The notes under the pieces are model-generated. The model did not search any database. It was not told the origin of the DNA and saw nothing but the letters and a program-made list of their open reading frames with translations. From Aureobasidium sp. EXF-3400 (lineage: Eukaryota > Ascomycota > Dothideomycetes > Dothideales > Saccotheciaceae): a stretch of DNA of 64,000 nt. The translations under genes and the position numbers were made by a program. How positions within the stretch are numbered: position 1 is the stretch's first letter; every line of letters begins with the position of its first letter. Of this stretch, positions 45,712 to 57,307 are shown piece after piece. The DNA is taken from assembly GCA_024195585.1 (NCBI GenBank), contig SWBL01000222.1, positions 22,770 through 86,769 on the forward strand, given 5' to 3'.

Positions 45712-46757
45712 TCAATCTAGATCTTCGTCCTTCTGGCTAGACTTGTCTTCCTTCTTTGCGTCGTCCTTCTGCCCCTCGCTGTGGCGGGGTAGCAGGGTGA
45801 AGATGATGACGAAGAGTACTTCATTTGTGCTTCTGTCTTTGAGGACATATCTAAGTGCGTGAGACCTTGTGTTAGTCAGATTCTGCTCATTACACACAAC
45901 CGGAATATTCTGCGCTAGACAATGATCTGTTCGCAGATGATTTGCTTACCTCAGAGGTTGTCCATCCCAGTAGCTGATGATGGGGATAGTGATGCCGGGA
46001 ATGTAGCTAAATCCAGGAAGCTTGAGTGCAAAGTCTGTGTGTTTGTCAGTATGCTGATCCTTCATTTCTTCGTCCTTTCAGACATACCGTTGAAGTCCAG
46101 GTAGGGGTTGAAAAAGTCGCAGCTGTAGTTCCTGCCCTCCTCGAATGTAAAGTCCTTCAGGTGCTGCTCCTTGAGGAAATACTTCTTGCGAGCGTTTGCG
46201 TCGTCAGGCAAGCCGGCCTTCTTTCTGGCCTCGACACCATCACCGTCGGCACCTTCAGATACCACAACAGGCTTGTCCTCGCTTCCCTTCATCTCCGTAG
46301 ACTCTTTCTTTTCGCCAACTCTCAACGTGTTGATGGAACTGAGGAAGGGTCCGTAGAGGTATGGCTCGTCGGCATATGCATCGCCGTAAAGTCCAGGATC
46401 GATGAACCACTGAGCAATCTTCATTGCTTGTCCGAAGCCTGGAGGCAGCTTATCTTTGATCGGGTGGTCAAAGTCGTTTCCAAAGACCAGGTCATGACCG
46501 TTGATGTTCTTCTTGGGCGTGAAGGAGAAGGAGATGCTGTAGAGATCCGACTTGTGAGGGTCGGTTTCGAAGTAGGCGCATGATGCTGGGGAGTTGACGG
46601 GTTCGCCGCGGTAGTTCTGAACGCGGACGGTCAATGAAGCATCGAGTTTCGAGCTTGAGATGCTGAGTGGTTGTTCGGTGTTGACGTGGACCAGCTTCTG
46701 ATTAGCCTCGTCGTAGTCTGAGCCTGCCGTGACTCTGAGCATATATTTATCCGCCAT
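45712..46757 (-). CDS. DUF1769 family protein
   Basis: Three exons (46757-46088, 46034-45950, 45850-45712) give 297 residues. All junctions are GT...AG and in frame. The N-terminal part (MLRVTAGSDYDEANQKLVHV, SISSSKLDASLTVRVQNYRG, SPASCAYFETDPHKSDLYSI) and the central motifs (ISFSFTPKKNINGHDLVFGND; FDHPIKDKLPPGFGQAMKI; IDPGLYGDAYADEPYLYGP) match the fungal DUF1769 family. GRNYSCDFFNPYLDFN is the family hallmark. After exon 2 comes KLPGFSYIPGITIPIISYWD, then a YVLKDR strand and an acidic/basic tail (GQKDDAKKEDKSSQK). The fold resembles lipid- or phospholipid-contacting beta proteins, but the function is unproved. The gene is flanked by copies A and B of the inverted-repeat element, in the same orientation. 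Confidence 0.87.
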
Positions 46758-46888
46758 GTTGAAGATGTTTCGTCGTGTAGGGCGTTCTTAGGGAGGAGAA
46801 GGAGGGTGACGGATGTCTCTTTGTCCAAACGAAATATTGAGTGACGTACTCAAAATTTTCCCCAGTTTTTGAGCATGTGAATGTTCAT

Positions 46889-47107
46889 CCTCCCTTGTCC
46901 CCATCTGCTAAAGTATGTCACGCGGACAGCTATAGAAATGCACATTTCCGTTAACAGATAGGAAGTTTCCCCTGAGAGTCGTAGTGTTATCGGCTCTCTA
47001 TGGACTTTACCACCATCTAGAAAGGACAGTGCATTTTGATAGCTCTCTCACCTCGTATGTGTTGTCGTGAGAGCGAGGAGAGTGACAAAATTCAGCACAT
47101 GGGGAGG
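46889..47107 (+). mobile_element. MITE-like inverted-repeat element, copy B
   Basis: About 219 bp, same orientation as copy A. The left end (cctcccttgtccccatctgc then taaag) has a ~4-nt insertion relative to A; the right end reads ttcagcacatggggagg. It shares the 14-mer agcacatggggagg with A and the 14-mer atcggctctctatg with C. It lies 132 bp upstream of the DUF1769 start codon and could supply promoter sequence. No ORF. Confidence 0.7.
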
Positions 47108-47251
47108 ATCGAGCGACACACCACAATTTTATCAATGTCAAGTATGTTCTTATGGCATTCTGACAACAGGTTGAATGTGTAGCGTGATCATGTCGTTCCG
47201 TGTCCCATTGCTTTTTGGTATCTCAATAAATCTATACAAGCATGACTGTTT

Positions 47252-48377
<1,126 letters not shown>

Positions 48378-48753
48378 TGTTGCTGAGGAGTGTGGAGAAG
48401 AGAGTCATCGCGAACTTCAGCGAGACCAAGTCAAATTTCGGCCGATGTCGGGTTGCTCATTCAGCTGGTGGGGCATGGCATGGGTGGGTATGCTCGGAGA
48501 CATAACATCTGTGTTGTATGGCTCTACCGATACAGAAGATCTAGTCGCACATGTAGCAGCAGTACAAGGCCGAGATCCTGGCTTTAGAACCTGCCTGATG
48601 ATGGGCGATTTCAGGCAAGGAGCATCCGGTCGCTCTTTCCCTTGACACATTACATGCGGCCAAAGCTCCCACCTCCGAGCGTTGATGAGCACGCGGGGCA
48701 GTCGCAAAACATGCACCAAGCTTCGTTAAACTTCTTGGTCAATCAACAACAAA

Positions 48754-49438
48754 ATGTCGTCTTCACCAACCCCCTCAGAACGTGATGCCGCCGACAAGGC
48801 TACTGCTGCCCGTGAGGCCGAAGAGCAGGCCAAGCTTCCTTACAAGTGGATGCAAACCATCCAGGATGTAGACTTGACTGCTCAGGTCCCCGGAAACCTC
48901 AAGGCTCGCGACTTTGATATCAAGATCACAAAGGACCACTTGCGCGTTGCTATTAAGGGTCAAGATCCCATCATTGATGTTCGCTTTATCCAATTCTCTC
49001 TACCTGCAGTGTGCTAAGAACTACAAACAGGGCGATCTTCCTCACTCCATCTACGTCGACGAATCTACCTGGACCCTTGAAACCACTCCCTCAGGCAAGG
49101 AACTCGCCGTCCACCTCGACAAGGTCAACAAGATGGAATGGTGGGCCCACGTCGTCAAGACCGCTCCCAAGATCGACACCTCCAAGATTGCCCCAGAGAA
49201 CAGCAAGCTCAGTGACCTTGACGGTAACACCAGATCCATGGTCGAGAAGATGATGTACGATCAGAAACAGAAGGAAATGGGTCTGCCCAGCTCCGATGAG
49301 CAGAAGAAACAAGAGATGCTTGGTGTGTACAGTTCATGCAATAGTGCATAAGATGGGCATCGTGCTAACTTGCGAACAGAAAAATTCATGGCTCAGCATC
49401 CCGAGATGGACTTCTCCCAGGCCAAGATGTCGCCATGA
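48754..49438 (+). CDS. nudC: NudC-like nuclear movement protein (CS domain)
   Basis: Three exons (48754-48978, 49031-49322, 49380-49438) give 191 residues. The first intron has a weak donor (GTTCGC) but splicing restores [20 protein letters not shown], the family sequence. The CS/p23 domain spans about residues 25-115: [55 protein letters not shown] and [13 protein letters not shown]. The C-terminus has the [20 protein letters not shown] helix and ends [12 protein letters not shown]. NudC proteins act with Hsp90 as co-chaperones that stabilise dynein regulators such as LIS1 and are needed for nuclear migration in hyphae. The length matches short fungal NudC proteins. Confidence 0.93.
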
Positions 49439-49697
49439 AACCCTCGATACCATCGAATCAACCCATACATACAGCTGGCTTCGTTTGCATAGCGTAGAGG
49501 AGGAAAGAAACATATCAATGAGAAACGATCAATGTCAACCATCCATGATCTCCTGGCCCCTTCGCGAAATGTCTTGACGAATTTCCCCTCCGAACGAGGT
49601 TTCGAACTCGGGCTTTGTTCTCGGTTTAAACCGCGACCCAGTACTCATGGATAAATGGTGTTTACGAATGATGTACGCGCTCCATATCGCAGAACAT

Positions 49698-49907
49698 CCT
49701 TCCTGTGTGCTAAAGTCTGTAGTCCTCGCCCGCTCTTACGATCACATACAAGAGGGATATAAGACATCAAATTGCACAGTTCTTTCCAGATTATAGACAG
49801 ATCATAGAGAGCCGATGGTGTCACGGCTTTCAGTGAATGCTTCTCGTTTACTAGAGGAATTATACATTTCCATAGTAGCTCGCGTGGGATGCATCTGCAT
49901 TGGGGAG
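49698..49907 (-). mobile_element. MITE-like inverted-repeat element, copy C (inverted)
   Basis: About 210 bp, in opposite orientation to copies A and B. Its reverse complement aligns with B along nearly the whole length: cacgcgagctactatggaaa versus cacgcggacagctatagaaa, then the shared 14-mer atcggctctctatg, then atctggaaag versus atctagaaag, ttgtatgtg versus cgtatgtg, and tttagcaca versus ttcagcaca. The ends are cctgtgtgctaaag and gcattggggag, degraded forms of the same terminal repeat. It lies about 235 bp upstream of the double-BTB start codon. Confidence 0.65.
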
Positions 49908-50142
49908 ATAGCGAGGAATTGAAAGAGTTGCGAGGCCTAAGTCCACTTCACTACTTGTTTCCGGAAATTTACACGCAAGGCTGCGTCAACAGACTTACAC
50001 TCTCACAGAGACAATCGCGCCTTTCGAGCTTTCACTCTTTCTCTCTGTCTCTTTCACCATTCACCCTGACAGAAAATCCACACCCAACCACCAACGCTCC
50101 ATCTCCCCATCTAGCCGCGCACTCTGCTCTGAACTACTTATC

Positions 50143-51620
50143 ATGGCGACGGCAGAGATCCTCACTGCTCCGTTCTTCGACAATCCTCAATACTCTGATA
50201 TTATCATCAAGTTCGGCGAACACCAGATTCGTGCACACAAAGTCATCCTTGCGCAGCAGTCGGGATACTTTGCGACCGCCTTCTTCAGCCGCTTTCAGGT
50301 AACTACTTTCGACACCACAAGCGATGCGCGACTAACACTATCAGGTTGCATCAAACCCTGTCATCGACTTGGGTGACGAAGATGACCCCGAGCTGCTCAC
50401 AGACACGATCAGACATCTGTACCGCCATGGACGTGTTCATTATCAGCTTCAGGGTCTTGATAATCTGCTCTCGATTGATCGTCTAATCGACATCTATCAG
50501 CTGGCTGACAAGTACGATATTCCAAGTTTACGCCAAAGCGCCGTCTACAGGCTCCCCGTTTTGGCATACCGCGTGATTCGTATCCCGACAATCACTAGGC
50601 GTATGAGCAACTTTTTAGACTGCATTGCCAGGGTCTGCGGACCAGACTCCGTGCAGTTCGCCGACAACACGTTGAAGACCATAGTCTTGAAGATTTGTCA
50701 GACCTACGCCATCTCACTCCTAGAGGACAAGGCATTTCTCCAGCGGTACAAAAGAGGAGAATTGTTCGATGTCGGAAGTGCAACTGCTTTTGGTGTGGAA
50801 CTTAGCGGTCGTCTGCTCACGTCCAACGGTACTGCCGCTGGAGAGACTGATCGCTTCCCTAATGTCAAGCTCAGTACGATGGATTCGTGTACAACGGACA
50901 GGTACGTTAAAATTTCCATCTCTCTGTGTGTGCTCAAGGCTGCCATACTGATTGAAACATCGCTGAAGGTACATGATCAGTTTCTTCGACGACGAGAGAC
51001 TATCAGACATCGCCGTCACCTATCCAGGCAAGAAGATATCGGCTCACAAGATCATCCTTGCAACCCGCTCGTCCTACCTTCAGAAGCTGCTTACAGTCTC
51101 GCCTACAGTCAGTTGTTCTATCGCACATTCTTAGAGAGCTATTGAGCTTACATCAAGACAGATTACAGAGATCGACCTTGGTAGCGAGCACGACTCTGCG
51201 GCGACAGCAGCCTTCCTCAAAGACATGTATTCGGCCGATTCTATCACTCCAAGCCCCGAACATTCGCTGATGCTCTTCCCTGAAATGTACCTCCTGGCGA
51301 AAAAACATGGGCGCGCCGATGCAGCCTACATTTACGATTGGCACTTCGGAGTAGCGCTGCGTCGTGAACAATTCACAGAAGAATACTTTGCGAGCGTGAC
51401 AGCTCTATGCGGCCCAGATTCTTCCAGATATGTGGATACACCCCTTCCAGTCACGGCTCTGACGCAGTTCTGCTCTAACATTGAGCATATGAATGACACG
51501 GAGCGTCAAACATTCAAAGAGAAACTCGAAGAAGGATCACTGTTCAACACCACAATGTTGAAACGCTTTGCTGCTGAGATGTTCGACAGCTCTCTGATGC
51601 TACGCAATCAGTTGTCTTGA
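50143..51620 (+). CDS. Protein with two tandem BTB/POZ domains
   Basis: Four exons (50143-50298, 50345-50901, 50969-51107, 51162-51620) give 436 residues. The first BTB has NPQYSDIIIKFGEHQIRAHK, VILAQQSGYFATAFFSRF and a DLGDEDDPELL beta turn. The second has DDERLSDIAVTYPGKKISAH, KIILATRSSYLQKLLT and a DLGSEHDSAATAAFLKDMYS stretch, in the same order. Each BTB is followed by a similar helical region (YQLADKYDIPSL / YLLAKKHGRADA, then VCGPDS / LCGPDS, and KRGELFDV / EEGSLFNT). This looks like an internal duplication of a BTB-plus-linker unit. BTB domains mediate dimerisation and cullin-3 recruitment; a ligase-adaptor role is inference. The exon 3 acceptor could also be 12 nt later (aag or cag), which drops or keeps four residues. 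Confidence 0.85.
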
Positions 51621-52793
51621 ATGGTATTGGCAAAGTTCCTGTTAGTGTTGGCTCTCACTCACTCGAAGGGGACACCAATATTACACAGGCCTGGCTTTGA
51701 GGTGATGGAGGTCCTTGACGCTCTGGTTGATATCAACAGAAATACCCATCGGAAGAAGGAGCAGCGGGTAATGAGATCCGAATGGACGTCTGCATAAACG
51801 AGGTCAAACTGGGTGGCTCGCTCAAGTTCGGAGCAAATACAATTATACAGATTCACCCCAGAAAGAACGGAAATCAGATCAACGTCCACTATTGCAAGTT
51901 CAAAACTGGTTTATTTGATCATGATGTCGTTAATGAGATGGCTGGGACTTAGCTCGGCTTCTCGGATGTTCATGATCCGAAAATCTGAAGGTCAGGGTTG
52001 TATGCTTAGCTAATGAAACGAAGGTCGTCGACGACATTCTCAGAGCCTTGAATGTTGTTGGAGACTATAGATACTACGTCAATATTCTGTGTGTTTTTCT
52101 GCTCGTTCAGGTGTGGCATCAGAGCGATACTATGCCGCTGCGTCTTCTGAAAGACTGTAAAGAATTTAGTATTACCTTTTGCTAAACAGGTGATCACTAA
52201 CAACGGCAACCTCACAGCACTCTTCAAGTCAAATGCAACCAAATAATTGAAATGACTCAAACTACGAGTTGAATAGATTCCTACAGACAGTTTATTTGTA
52301 ATAGAGTAGGTACCCTTTTCGAGACTCGACTCATCACAGTCGCCTGAAGTTTGTTTCATAAGGAGCTGCAGTCGTGGCCAAGCGCGTGTCTTGGGACCAA
52401 GGCTCAGCCACTTCGAAACACCTGCATCTTCAGTGTTTGAGGAGGTATTGCGTTTACTGGAGGGCTGAGCGTATCCATACAGACCTTCTGTTTTTCTCTC
52501 TTGTCCTCTTGTCAACTGCAAAGGCACGCGACACAAGAGCTCCTTCCCGCCATCAATACCTCCATTCTTCACTCGATTCAGTGTGGGGTCGCAAGCGCCT
52601 TGTCAGATTGCTTACCACCACCTCTTCTTGTGGTCTTCGTTTGTCCCTTGATCCACACATCATTTTAATGATATTGTTATCGACATGGACGCTCTACGGA
52701 ATTTGAATTTGAAGCTTCCTTTCTCGAGCACGCCGTTACCGCCGAAGGTGGTGATCTCGTCAGTACACGATCGCATGCCCGTCTCTTACAGGA
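51621..52793. other. Intergenic region with uncertain minus-strand ORF
   Basis: About 1.2 kb. The longest frame is 52006-52572 on the minus strand (188 codons, containing LPLLVITCLAKG and VVSIVSNNIQGSENVVDD), with another short one at 51659-51889. I could not join them by clear splice sites or recognise a family, so no gene is called. The rest is the promoter of the PAP2 gene. Confidence 0.35.
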
Positions 52794-54308
52794 ATGCTGA
52801 CATGTGCCAGATATATCTTGGATTATGTGATTATCGTGTAAGAACACCATGAAGAGAATAACCTCCGACATACCTAACAAGAAGCGTTAAACAGTATTCT
52901 TGCAATTCTGTTCCTGTCCATTGACAAAGTCAAGTAAGAATAGCCTAGGCCTTATACAAGCCAACGGTTTGATACTAACATCACACCCAACAGCGGCTTC
53001 CGACAACACTTTGCGCTTCAGAACTACACATTACAGTATGGCATCCTCTCGATCTTCTAGAATGGCCCGGACTGACTTCCAAAAAGATACCCATATGCAG
53101 TGCACGAACGAGTGCCGGCAGGCGTATGCTATGTCATTGTGGTTATGTGCCCTGCTGCCATCATCTGCTTCTGGACACTGGTCATCGATGGTCTCTTCGG
53201 ACACTCACAACCTACAGATACTGAAGGCACGGGCAGAAGACTAGGTCGCTACAAACTCGTAGATAGGCTATGGGAGCTGAACTGCGGCATCCTAGGCCTG
53301 GCCTTGTCGGAAGGCACTGCTTTCGTCATTACAGGTAAGTCTACCTGACGTATCCACAAGAAGAATCGATTAGCTCATTCAAGACAAAGGTGCACTCAAG
53401 AATACTGTTGGAAAGCCACGTCCCGATCTTATCGATAGGTGTCAGCCGATAGCTGGTTCAGTCGATCCATCTCCGTATGGTCTGTCCAACTCGACGATAT
53501 GCACGCAAACGGACATGAGCATCCTCAGAGATGGCTTCAGGAGTTTCCCTTCAGGACACTCTAGCAGTAAGTGGCAATGGAGGACAGAATTTAACCACAG
53601 TGATGAGCTGACATACCTTTTATAGGCTCGTTTGCTGGACTGTTCTATCTGTCGTTGTATCTGGCAGCCAAGCTCCACATCTGGGACTCGAGAGGTGAAG
53701 TATGGAAAATCTTTGTTGTTATCATCCCAAGTCTCGGCGCCGCTTTGATTGCAGCCAGCAGAATCATGGACGCGAGGCATCATCCGTAAGTGAGACAGTG
53801 TTATACTTGGCGGTCCAATATTGACACGTACTACAGCTTTGATGTGATAACTGGGAGTCTGCTTGGCATAGCATGTGCTTGGCTATCCTATCGTCAATAT
53901 TTCCCGCCGGTCAGTGAGACCTGGCGCAAAGGCCGCGCATATCCCATCAGAACCTGGGGACAGGAAACGGCACCACCGCCAGCAGCAATGTCAACGGCAT
54001 ACGAGCCGTACGGCAGACAAGCAACGGACCCGCAAGGGACAGCGTCGCAAAGACGACAAATGCAGCACTCGAGGAACGCAGGCTCGGACAGCCAAGCAAT
54101 GCTGGCGACGCATGCAGCACCGTTCCCGTCCGGAGGTTTGACTGGTACGACGGCTGATAGACGGCGCGACGATTGGGACGTGTCTTCGGCCGAGGAAGAC
54201 GAATTTGAATTACAGCAGCAACCTAGGTATCCACCGGGCGCGGTGATGGGAGGGTCGACGGCGTACCTGCCTCGTACGCACATGGGCACGCCATCAGATC
54301 AAGTCTAA
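52794..54308 (+). CDS. PAP2-family lipid phosphatase (LPP1/DPP1-like)
   Basis: Seven exons (52794-52837, 52895-52933, 52994-53035, 53087-53334, 53390-53566, 53626-53785, 53837-54308) give 393 residues. Exons 2 and 3 are only 39 and 42 nt. The joined N-terminus reads MLTCARYILDYVIIV, then ILAILFLSIDKVN, then LQNYTLQYPYAVHERVPAG, the standard start of fungal phosphatidate phosphatases. All three catalytic motifs are intact: KNTVGKPRP (KX6RP), PSGHSS, and SRIMDARHHPFDV (SRX5HX3D). About six membrane helices are visible. The enzyme removes phosphate from phosphatidate or diacylglycerol pyrophosphate in vacuole or ER membranes. The last 120 residues are a disordered Gln/Pro-rich tail. The start is the least certain point; no upstream in-frame ATG exists before a stop. 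Confidence 0.85.
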
Positions 54309-55994
54309 AAGCTTGGGTGGTGTCTGGCGACGCGGCTATACGCATCGCAAGCAAATGGTTTGGTCAGGTCAGGCATGACAAGGCGTAGAGGCCGGTGAAA
54401 AGCGAGATGATTGCAACGCGCATACATTATCAAACGTACCCCAGTCTATCAGCATGCGCAATGCAAAGAATTGATAGTTCGTACACCAAAGAAGCAACGA
54501 GTCATATGAGCATTTACACGGGGATGACAAAGCTCCCCTCTGTCAAGTCTACATTAGGACAAGTCGTCCCCGACATGCGTCTGCGTTACGAGTCACTTGA
54601 CGGAGAACACACGTCAGCAAAAGGTTCCTGTCAGAAGTGTGAACGCAACATCTTGCAAAGAAGCAAGTACAGCCAATATACACAAAAGTATGTGTCCCAA
54701 TCGTGCGATGGCGACACACAAAGGGGTATCGATTCTCGAGGACAAACAAACACATGGCGTGCAGACTCACAGCTGCTCCTGCTCTGCAGAGAGATCAATG
54801 ATGGACGGGCACGCGTCCCCACGTCTTATCAGCAAAGCGAAAGATATGTGTGGACGATCAAACAAAACCACACACACACACAGAGCAAAGCAGCAGAAAG
54901 AAGCACTCCCCTAACACTGCCTAGCAGAGAAAGTATGTGGAGAGAAAGAGAGGCTCAGGGAAAAAGGGTTACGAGTCAGTGATGGTAAAAAGGGGGCTAG
55001 AGCCGCAATAGGCAAAAAGCGGGCGGACGGGCAGAAAGTGTTCGTCAGCCTCCTCCTTCTAGGCAGGGCTTCAAGCAACAGAACGAACGGTTGGCAAAGC
55101 TAGACATGCAACTCTGTGCTGCAAGGTGAGTTGGTAGACGAAGGGAAGAGATAAGATGGCAGTGAGAACATTCAGTAGCAAGAGTATCTAACAATAATAC
55201 GAACCGTTGGACTCGAGCGCGGGCGAGTATGGATGTGTTTGAACAATTGACAAAATAGCAGTCAAGTGTTTTAAAGAGCGTCAGCCTTCTTTCCCATAGC
55301 AAAAGTATGGTTTGCTTTGCGTGCTTGGCAGCGGTGTATCCGAACGCCACGCAACGTGGCGAGCGATGTAAGCGCAGATTGGCACGCCGCGAGTTCTGGA
55401 ACCAGGAGAACGACCATGAGTGCGCACTTCTCTGCCTGAGGGAGAAGAGAAATACGATGATCAGATAATGGTTCAATAGGATGGTGGATAAGATAGCTGA
55501 AGAGTGGATTGCTTTGCTGAAGAAGGTCCGCGAAACGTAGACGTGGACGGGGATGGGTCGAAAGCGAATCGCAAAAGCGGAAGGCGTCGTCGTCAGCCTG
55601 CTGCGCTTTGGCCATGTCCGATTTGCGTGCGCGTCGCCGGTGCATTGCGCGTCCGAGAAGACGAGGATGACCATAATCTGCTGCTCTCTCTCGCACCTGC
55701 CTTCGTGCAAACCATCGTCGCTCCTTCTAGACACCCGTTCCCTTGAAGCGCTGCAATTCGCGACTTCCGGCGAGATAATCAGTGATCGAGTGGACCATCG
55801 ATACCTCTAATATTTCGCCTGCTGTAAAAGCGACGATCCAGGTGCAGGGGCTGTGCAATCCAAATCCACAGACTACGACAACCTTCGAAGCCGCACGTCT
55901 TGCTCTCACAACCTTCGCACTCTCTAATACCCACGCCACCCCGGACCCTCGCATTCCTCTATAACGAGACGACCTCGTCTGTCTCTTCCACACC
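54309..55994. other. Intergenic region between PAP2 and PNG1 genes
   Basis: About 1.7 kb. A 195-codon plus-strand frame (54395-54982) and a 229-codon minus-strand frame (55045-55734) are open but have no recognisable motif and unlikely composition. A CA repeat (cacacacacaca) sits near 54870-54881. The stretch 55740-55990, with start-proximal CACAC-like leader, is probably the PNG1 5' region. Confidence 0.45.
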
Positions 55995-57307
55995 ATGGCT
56001 AGCCGCACACCGACCAGCCGAGGAAGACGTCCAGCCGTCCCCGAAGGCCTCAATGAGACATGGGCCAAGGACTTGACAGACCAGTTCCGTCGTGCTCTCA
56101 GCACAAAGCGCATGAACACTCTTACTAGGAATACCACACAACAGCAGCAGCAATCACCAGGTGCACCGCCGTCCTACTCGTCTCTCCGCAACATCCCGCT
56201 CGTTGCGACGGCGCCATCGGATAGAAACTCGTTGCGCTTCCGTTCCATGCTCCTCTCCCTCTCCAACACTCCCTGCAGATGGGAGAACCCCGGTTTACTG
56301 GACGAAGCCCTTCGCTCAATTCCTCTAGAACGTATCTATGACCAAGCACAAGAAGAGAGCGACCTTTACCTCGCCGAGGCTGCCTCATTAGGACCTAACA
56401 CGAAGGCTGCCTGGGGCTACCAGGACTGTGTCGTCAGAGCTCTCATGAAGTGGTTCAAACGTCACTTCTTCCAATGGATTAACAACCCCAAGTGCGGTGC
56501 ATGCCATGCACCCACCATTGCCGTCGGCATGGCTGCCCCTCTTCCGGATGAACAAGCCCGTGGTGCCAACCGTGTCGAGATTTACCAATGCTCCAACGCT
56601 CAATGCCAGGCTCACGAACGCTTCCCTCGCTACAGTGACGCTTTCGTCCTTCTTCAAACACGAAGAGGACGTGTTGGTGAGTGGGCCAACTGCTTCAGCA
56701 TGTTGTGTCGTGCAGTTGGCAGCAGAGTCCGCTGGGTATGGAACAGCGAAGACCACGTCTGGACCGAGGTATACAGTGAGCACCGCAAGCGCTGGGTGCA
56801 TGTCGATGCCGTTGAAGAGGTCTGGGATCAACCTCTTCTGTACACACATGGTATGTTCTCCTTTCAATCTTCAAGTCGCAATCTGTGTTCTAACATACTC
56901 TCTCAGGCTGGAAGAAGAAGCTTGCTTACTGCATCGCATTCTCTGCCGACGGCTGTCAAGACGTCACTCGTCGCTACGTGCGCAACTTTGGAAAGTACGG
57001 TCTACCACGTACCAAGGCCCAGGAGAGCGCCGTCCTTCACATCATTGCCGAGATCAAGAACATGCGCCGTCGCGACATGAACAAGACCGACAAGTTCCGC
57101 CTTGAGGGCGAGGACATTCGGGAAGATAAGGAGTTCCGCCAGAACGTCATTGAGAGTCTGTCAAGAGAAATCTGCCGCATGCTTCCTGGCCGCTCCGATG
57201 CAGACATGCTCAAGGCCCAAGAGCGCGCGAGAGAGGCTCAACTTGCTCGTGCTCGCAACCAACACAACGCCCAGTCCTTCAACCCTCGCGACCAACACCA
57301 GCAATAA
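55995..57307 (+). CDS. png1: Png1/peptide:N-glycanase homologue lacking the catalytic cysteine
   Basis: Two exons (55995-56850 and 56907-57307) give 418 residues. The transglutaminase-like fold of peptide:N-glycanase is clear: zinc-binding CGAC and CSNAQC motifs around residues 165-205, then [58 protein letters not shown] and [16 protein letters not shown]. Active Png1 enzymes have GRCGEW at the nucleophile; here it is GRVGEW, so the Cys is Val. The His (EDHVW) and Asp (HVD) are kept, but the usual flanking C residues of the HCDPCE motif are V and V. Loss of the nucleophile argues against classical deglycosylation activity. The C-terminus is a charged helix ([20 protein letters not shown]). 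Loss of catalytic Cys is known in filamentous fungi such as Neurospora, where PNG1 has a non-enzymatic role in polarity. Confidence 0.9.

Noticed and set aside
49590..49650. tRNA T-arm-like text (ggtttcgaactcggg).
   Set aside because: No acceptor, D or anticodon arm around it; no A-box. Likely chance.
52006..52572. 188-codon minus-strand frame between the double-BTB and PAP2 genes.
   Set aside because: Could be a real gene, but I could not find a family, a good start context or splice partners. Left as uncertain.
54395..54982. 195-codon plus-strand frame after the PAP2 gene.
   Set aside because: Composition is random-like and it lies in probable 3'UTR/spacer sequence.
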